This document shows, piece by piece, positions 62,596 to 64,000 of a DNA stretch of 64,000 bases. The stretch is from Bacillota bacterium (lineage in GTDB: Bacteria; Bacillota; Clostridia; Acetivibrionales; JAMNXU01): NCBI GenBank assembly GCA_023623175.1, contig JAMNXU010000039.1:62001-126000 (forward strand), written 5' to 3'. The notes beneath the pieces were generated by a model that was given only the letters and a program-made list of their open reading frames with translations, made no database searches and was not told the DNA's origin. Made by a program: the position numbers and the translations under genes. Each line of letters starts with the position of its first letter. Position 1 is the first letter of the stretch.

Positions 62596-63255
62596 ATGGC
62601 GAAGATCAAAATATGCGGTTTGACGAGAATGCAGGATATTGAAGCGGTAAACGAGGCCCTCCCCGATTTTGTCGGTTTTGTTTTCGCCGGGAGCAGGAGA
62701 AGGATCGATGAGAATAAGGCCAGGGAGCTGAAAGTTTGCCTGAATCCCTTAATTAAGGCAGTAGGGGTGTTCGTCAATGAAAAAATCGAAACAATCGTCA
62801 GGCTGTGCAATTCCCGGGTCATTGATTTAATACAGCTTCACGGCGATGAAGATGAGACTTATATCCAAAGGCTCAGAAGTCATGTTTCCAATGAAATAAT
62901 CAAGGCAGTCCGTGTAAGGGAGCCGGAAGATGTATTAAGAGCCATGGATTTGTCCTGCGACTACCTGCTGCTGGACGCTTATCACCGGGATCAATACGGC
63001 GGTACGGGTATGGTTTTCGACTGGTCGGTGATTCCCGACATCGACAAACCGTACTTTCTTGCCGGAGGCATTAATTCCGGGAATATAAGGCGGGCGATTG
63101 AACAGTGCAGGCCTTACTGCGTTGATGTAAGCAGCGGCGTGGAAACCGGCGGATATAAGGACCGGGCAAAGATAATGGAAATTGTAGCGGAAACAAGGCG
63201 CCTGAGTGTTAGTGCGCACAGGGAGCAGGACACGTCCGAACAACAGGAAACTTAG
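62596..63255 (+). CDS. trpF: Phosphoribosylanthranilate isomerase
   Basis: A 219-residue TIM-barrel isomerase: KIKICGLTRMQDIEAVNE (catalytic Cys) at the start, FVGFVFAGSRRRID near 27, VIDLIQLHGDEDETYI near 74, LLDAYHRDQYGGTGMVFDW near 122 (catalytic Asp) and FLAGGINSGNI near 154. GGAGGGAGG precedes ATG 62596 by 5 nt; the upstream open frame to 62521 is not conserved. It follows trpC by 101 nt. Confidence 0.96.
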   Translation: MAKIKICGLTRMQDIEAVNEALPDFVGFVFAGSRRRIDENKARELKVCLNPLIKAVGVFVNEKIETIVRLCNSRVIDLIQLHGDEDETYIQRLRSHVSNEIIKAVRVREPEDVLRAMDLSCDYLLLDAYHRDQYGGTGMVFDWSVIPDIDKPYFLAGGINSGNIRRAIEQCRPYCVDVSSGVETGGYKDRAKIMEIVAETRRLSVSAHREQDTSEQQET

Positions 63256-63432
63256 GGAAAAAGACTTTGCGGATTGTATTAAAAATAAAGAGGTATATCT
63301 CAAGATGAACAGCAGCGTGAGACTAATGAGAAGAAACAAGGGACGATGCTTCGGACATACCGAAGCAGGAGAATATAGGGACGGGACTCCGGACGGACCG
63401 GAGCATCAGGAATTCCAGGAAAGGTGATGATC
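63256..63432 (+). other. Spacer between trpF and trpB
   Basis: A 177-nt spacer. A 40-codon frame (63305-63427) is present, but it is filled with GGAC-type short repeats (63390-63405) and ends just before trpB; I do not consider it a convincing gene. AAAGGTGATGATC at 63420-63432 supplies the trpB ribosome site. Confidence 0.5.
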
Positions 63433-64000
63433 ATGTCGAAAGGGAGATTCGGAATCTACGGAGGGCAATATATCCCGGAGACTTTGATGAACGCGGTTAT
63501 TGAACTTGAAGAGGAGTACAACCGGCTCAAAAACGACGCCAGGTTCAACGGGGAACTGGAATATTTGCTTGAAAATTATGCCGGCCGGCCTTCGCTGCTG
63601 TATTATGCAGAAAAAATGACGAAGGATCTCGGCGGGGCAAAAATCTATTTAAAGCGCGAGGACCTGAACCATACCGGTTCCCATAAAATCAATAACGTGT
63701 TGGGCCAGGTGCTCCTTGCAAAACATATGGGCAAAACCCGGGTAATAGCTGAAACGGGAGCGGGGCAGCATGGCGTCGCAACGGCCACCGCCGCCGCGCT
63801 GATCGGATTGGAATGCGAAATTTTCATGGGCAGGGAGGACACGGAGCGCCAGGCGCTTAACGTATACCGGATGAAATTGCTCGGCGCCAAGGTCCATGTG
63901 GTTACAAGCGGCACCCAAACCCTGAAGGACGCGGTGAATGAAACGCTGAGGGAGTGGAGCAGGCGGGTCAGGGACACCCATTATGTGCTGGGTTCAGTAA
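63433..64000 (+). CDS. trpB: Tryptophan synthase beta subunit, 3' partial
   Basis: The first 189 codons are inside the window and the frame is open at its end. [20 protein letters not shown] at the start, [15 protein letters not shown] near residue 74 with the PLP Lys, and [18 protein letters not shown] near 104 identify TrpB1. It condenses indole and serine. trpA is expected just beyond the window. Confidence 0.97.
   Translation, partial: MSKGRFGIYGGQYIPETLMNAVIELEEEYNRLKNDARFNGELEYLLENYAGRPSLLYYAEKMTKDLGGAKIYLKREDLNHTGSHKINNVLGQVLLAKHMGKTRVIAETGAGQHGVATATAAALIGLECEIFMGREDTERQALNVYRMKLLGAKVHVVTSGTQTLKDAVNETLREWSRRVRDTHYVLGSV

Noticed and set aside
63206-63427. 73-codon frame between trpF and trpB
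   Set aside because: Starts inside trpF, is full of short direct repeats and has no family resemblance.

Overview
The window looks like chromosomal DNA of an anaerobic, saccharolytic, low-to-mid GC Clostridia species (Firmicutes). The indications are strong Shine-Dalgarno sites, frequent GTG/TTG starts, two T-box leaders, a CIRCE operator, DegS/DegU, a ferredoxin-linked 2-oxoacid oxidoreductase operon, FabI and a CCA-encoding tRNA-Lys. No phage structural genes, CRISPR array or insertion sequence with a transposase was seen. I cannot name the species from sequence alone.

Layout: 1-3155 holds a partial corrinoid-activator gene, 5-formyl-THF cyclo-ligase and an rpoN (sigma-54) gene cut off just before its RpoN box. 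3156-5316 is a small module with a 21-bp direct repeat, a small ORF and a complete large serine recombinase. 5317-11480 carries an ApgM-like enzyme (minus), TcdA, and a P-loop ATPase/ferredoxin/VorB/VorA/VorC-type operon. 11494-14298 (minus) encodes a GT-C-like membrane protein fused to a DUF6273-like domain, and a YmaF protein. 14513-25746 (plus) is a long run: CPBP protease, TIM-barrel epimerase, ThpR, CapA-like protein, Old Yellow Enzyme, SDR, a fumarate-reductase-like flavoprotein, a UroD-like protein, KDPG aldolase and KDG kinase. 25866-31426 holds SIMPL, L,D-transpeptidase, a small secreted protein, DegS/DegU and a GH16 glucanase remnant. 31496-34800 (minus) is a T-box controlled acyl-CoA synthetase plus homocysteine methyltransferase unit. 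Then follow a sulfatase, tRNA-Lys and FabI.

38470-43565 (minus) is a MoxR/DUF58/transglutaminase-like operon whose transglutaminase seems to have lost its catalytic cysteine. 43950-55520 contains a small conserved protein, CIRCE-htpG, a second acyl-CoA synthetase with an XRE/cupin regulator, LysR, a PurM-like gene, a lipoprotein and a ThuA / Gfo-Idh / 2-hydroxyacid dehydrogenase set. 56024-57520 (minus) is a frameshifted mgtE behind an M-box-like leader. The window ends in a T-box controlled trp operon, trpE-G-D-C-F-B, with trpB running off the end.

Three patterns run across the window. First, rpoN ends exactly where a serine-recombinase module begins, which resembles the arrangement of developmental intervening elements; the missing 3' part is not in the window. 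Second, many 5' leaders are built from degenerate tandem repeats of 12-21 nt, with a different unit at each locus and often running right up to the start codon. Third, REP-like palindromes (GGGACA...GGGGACGGTT...TGTCCC) fill two convergent intergenic gaps, and one has entered a coding sequence.
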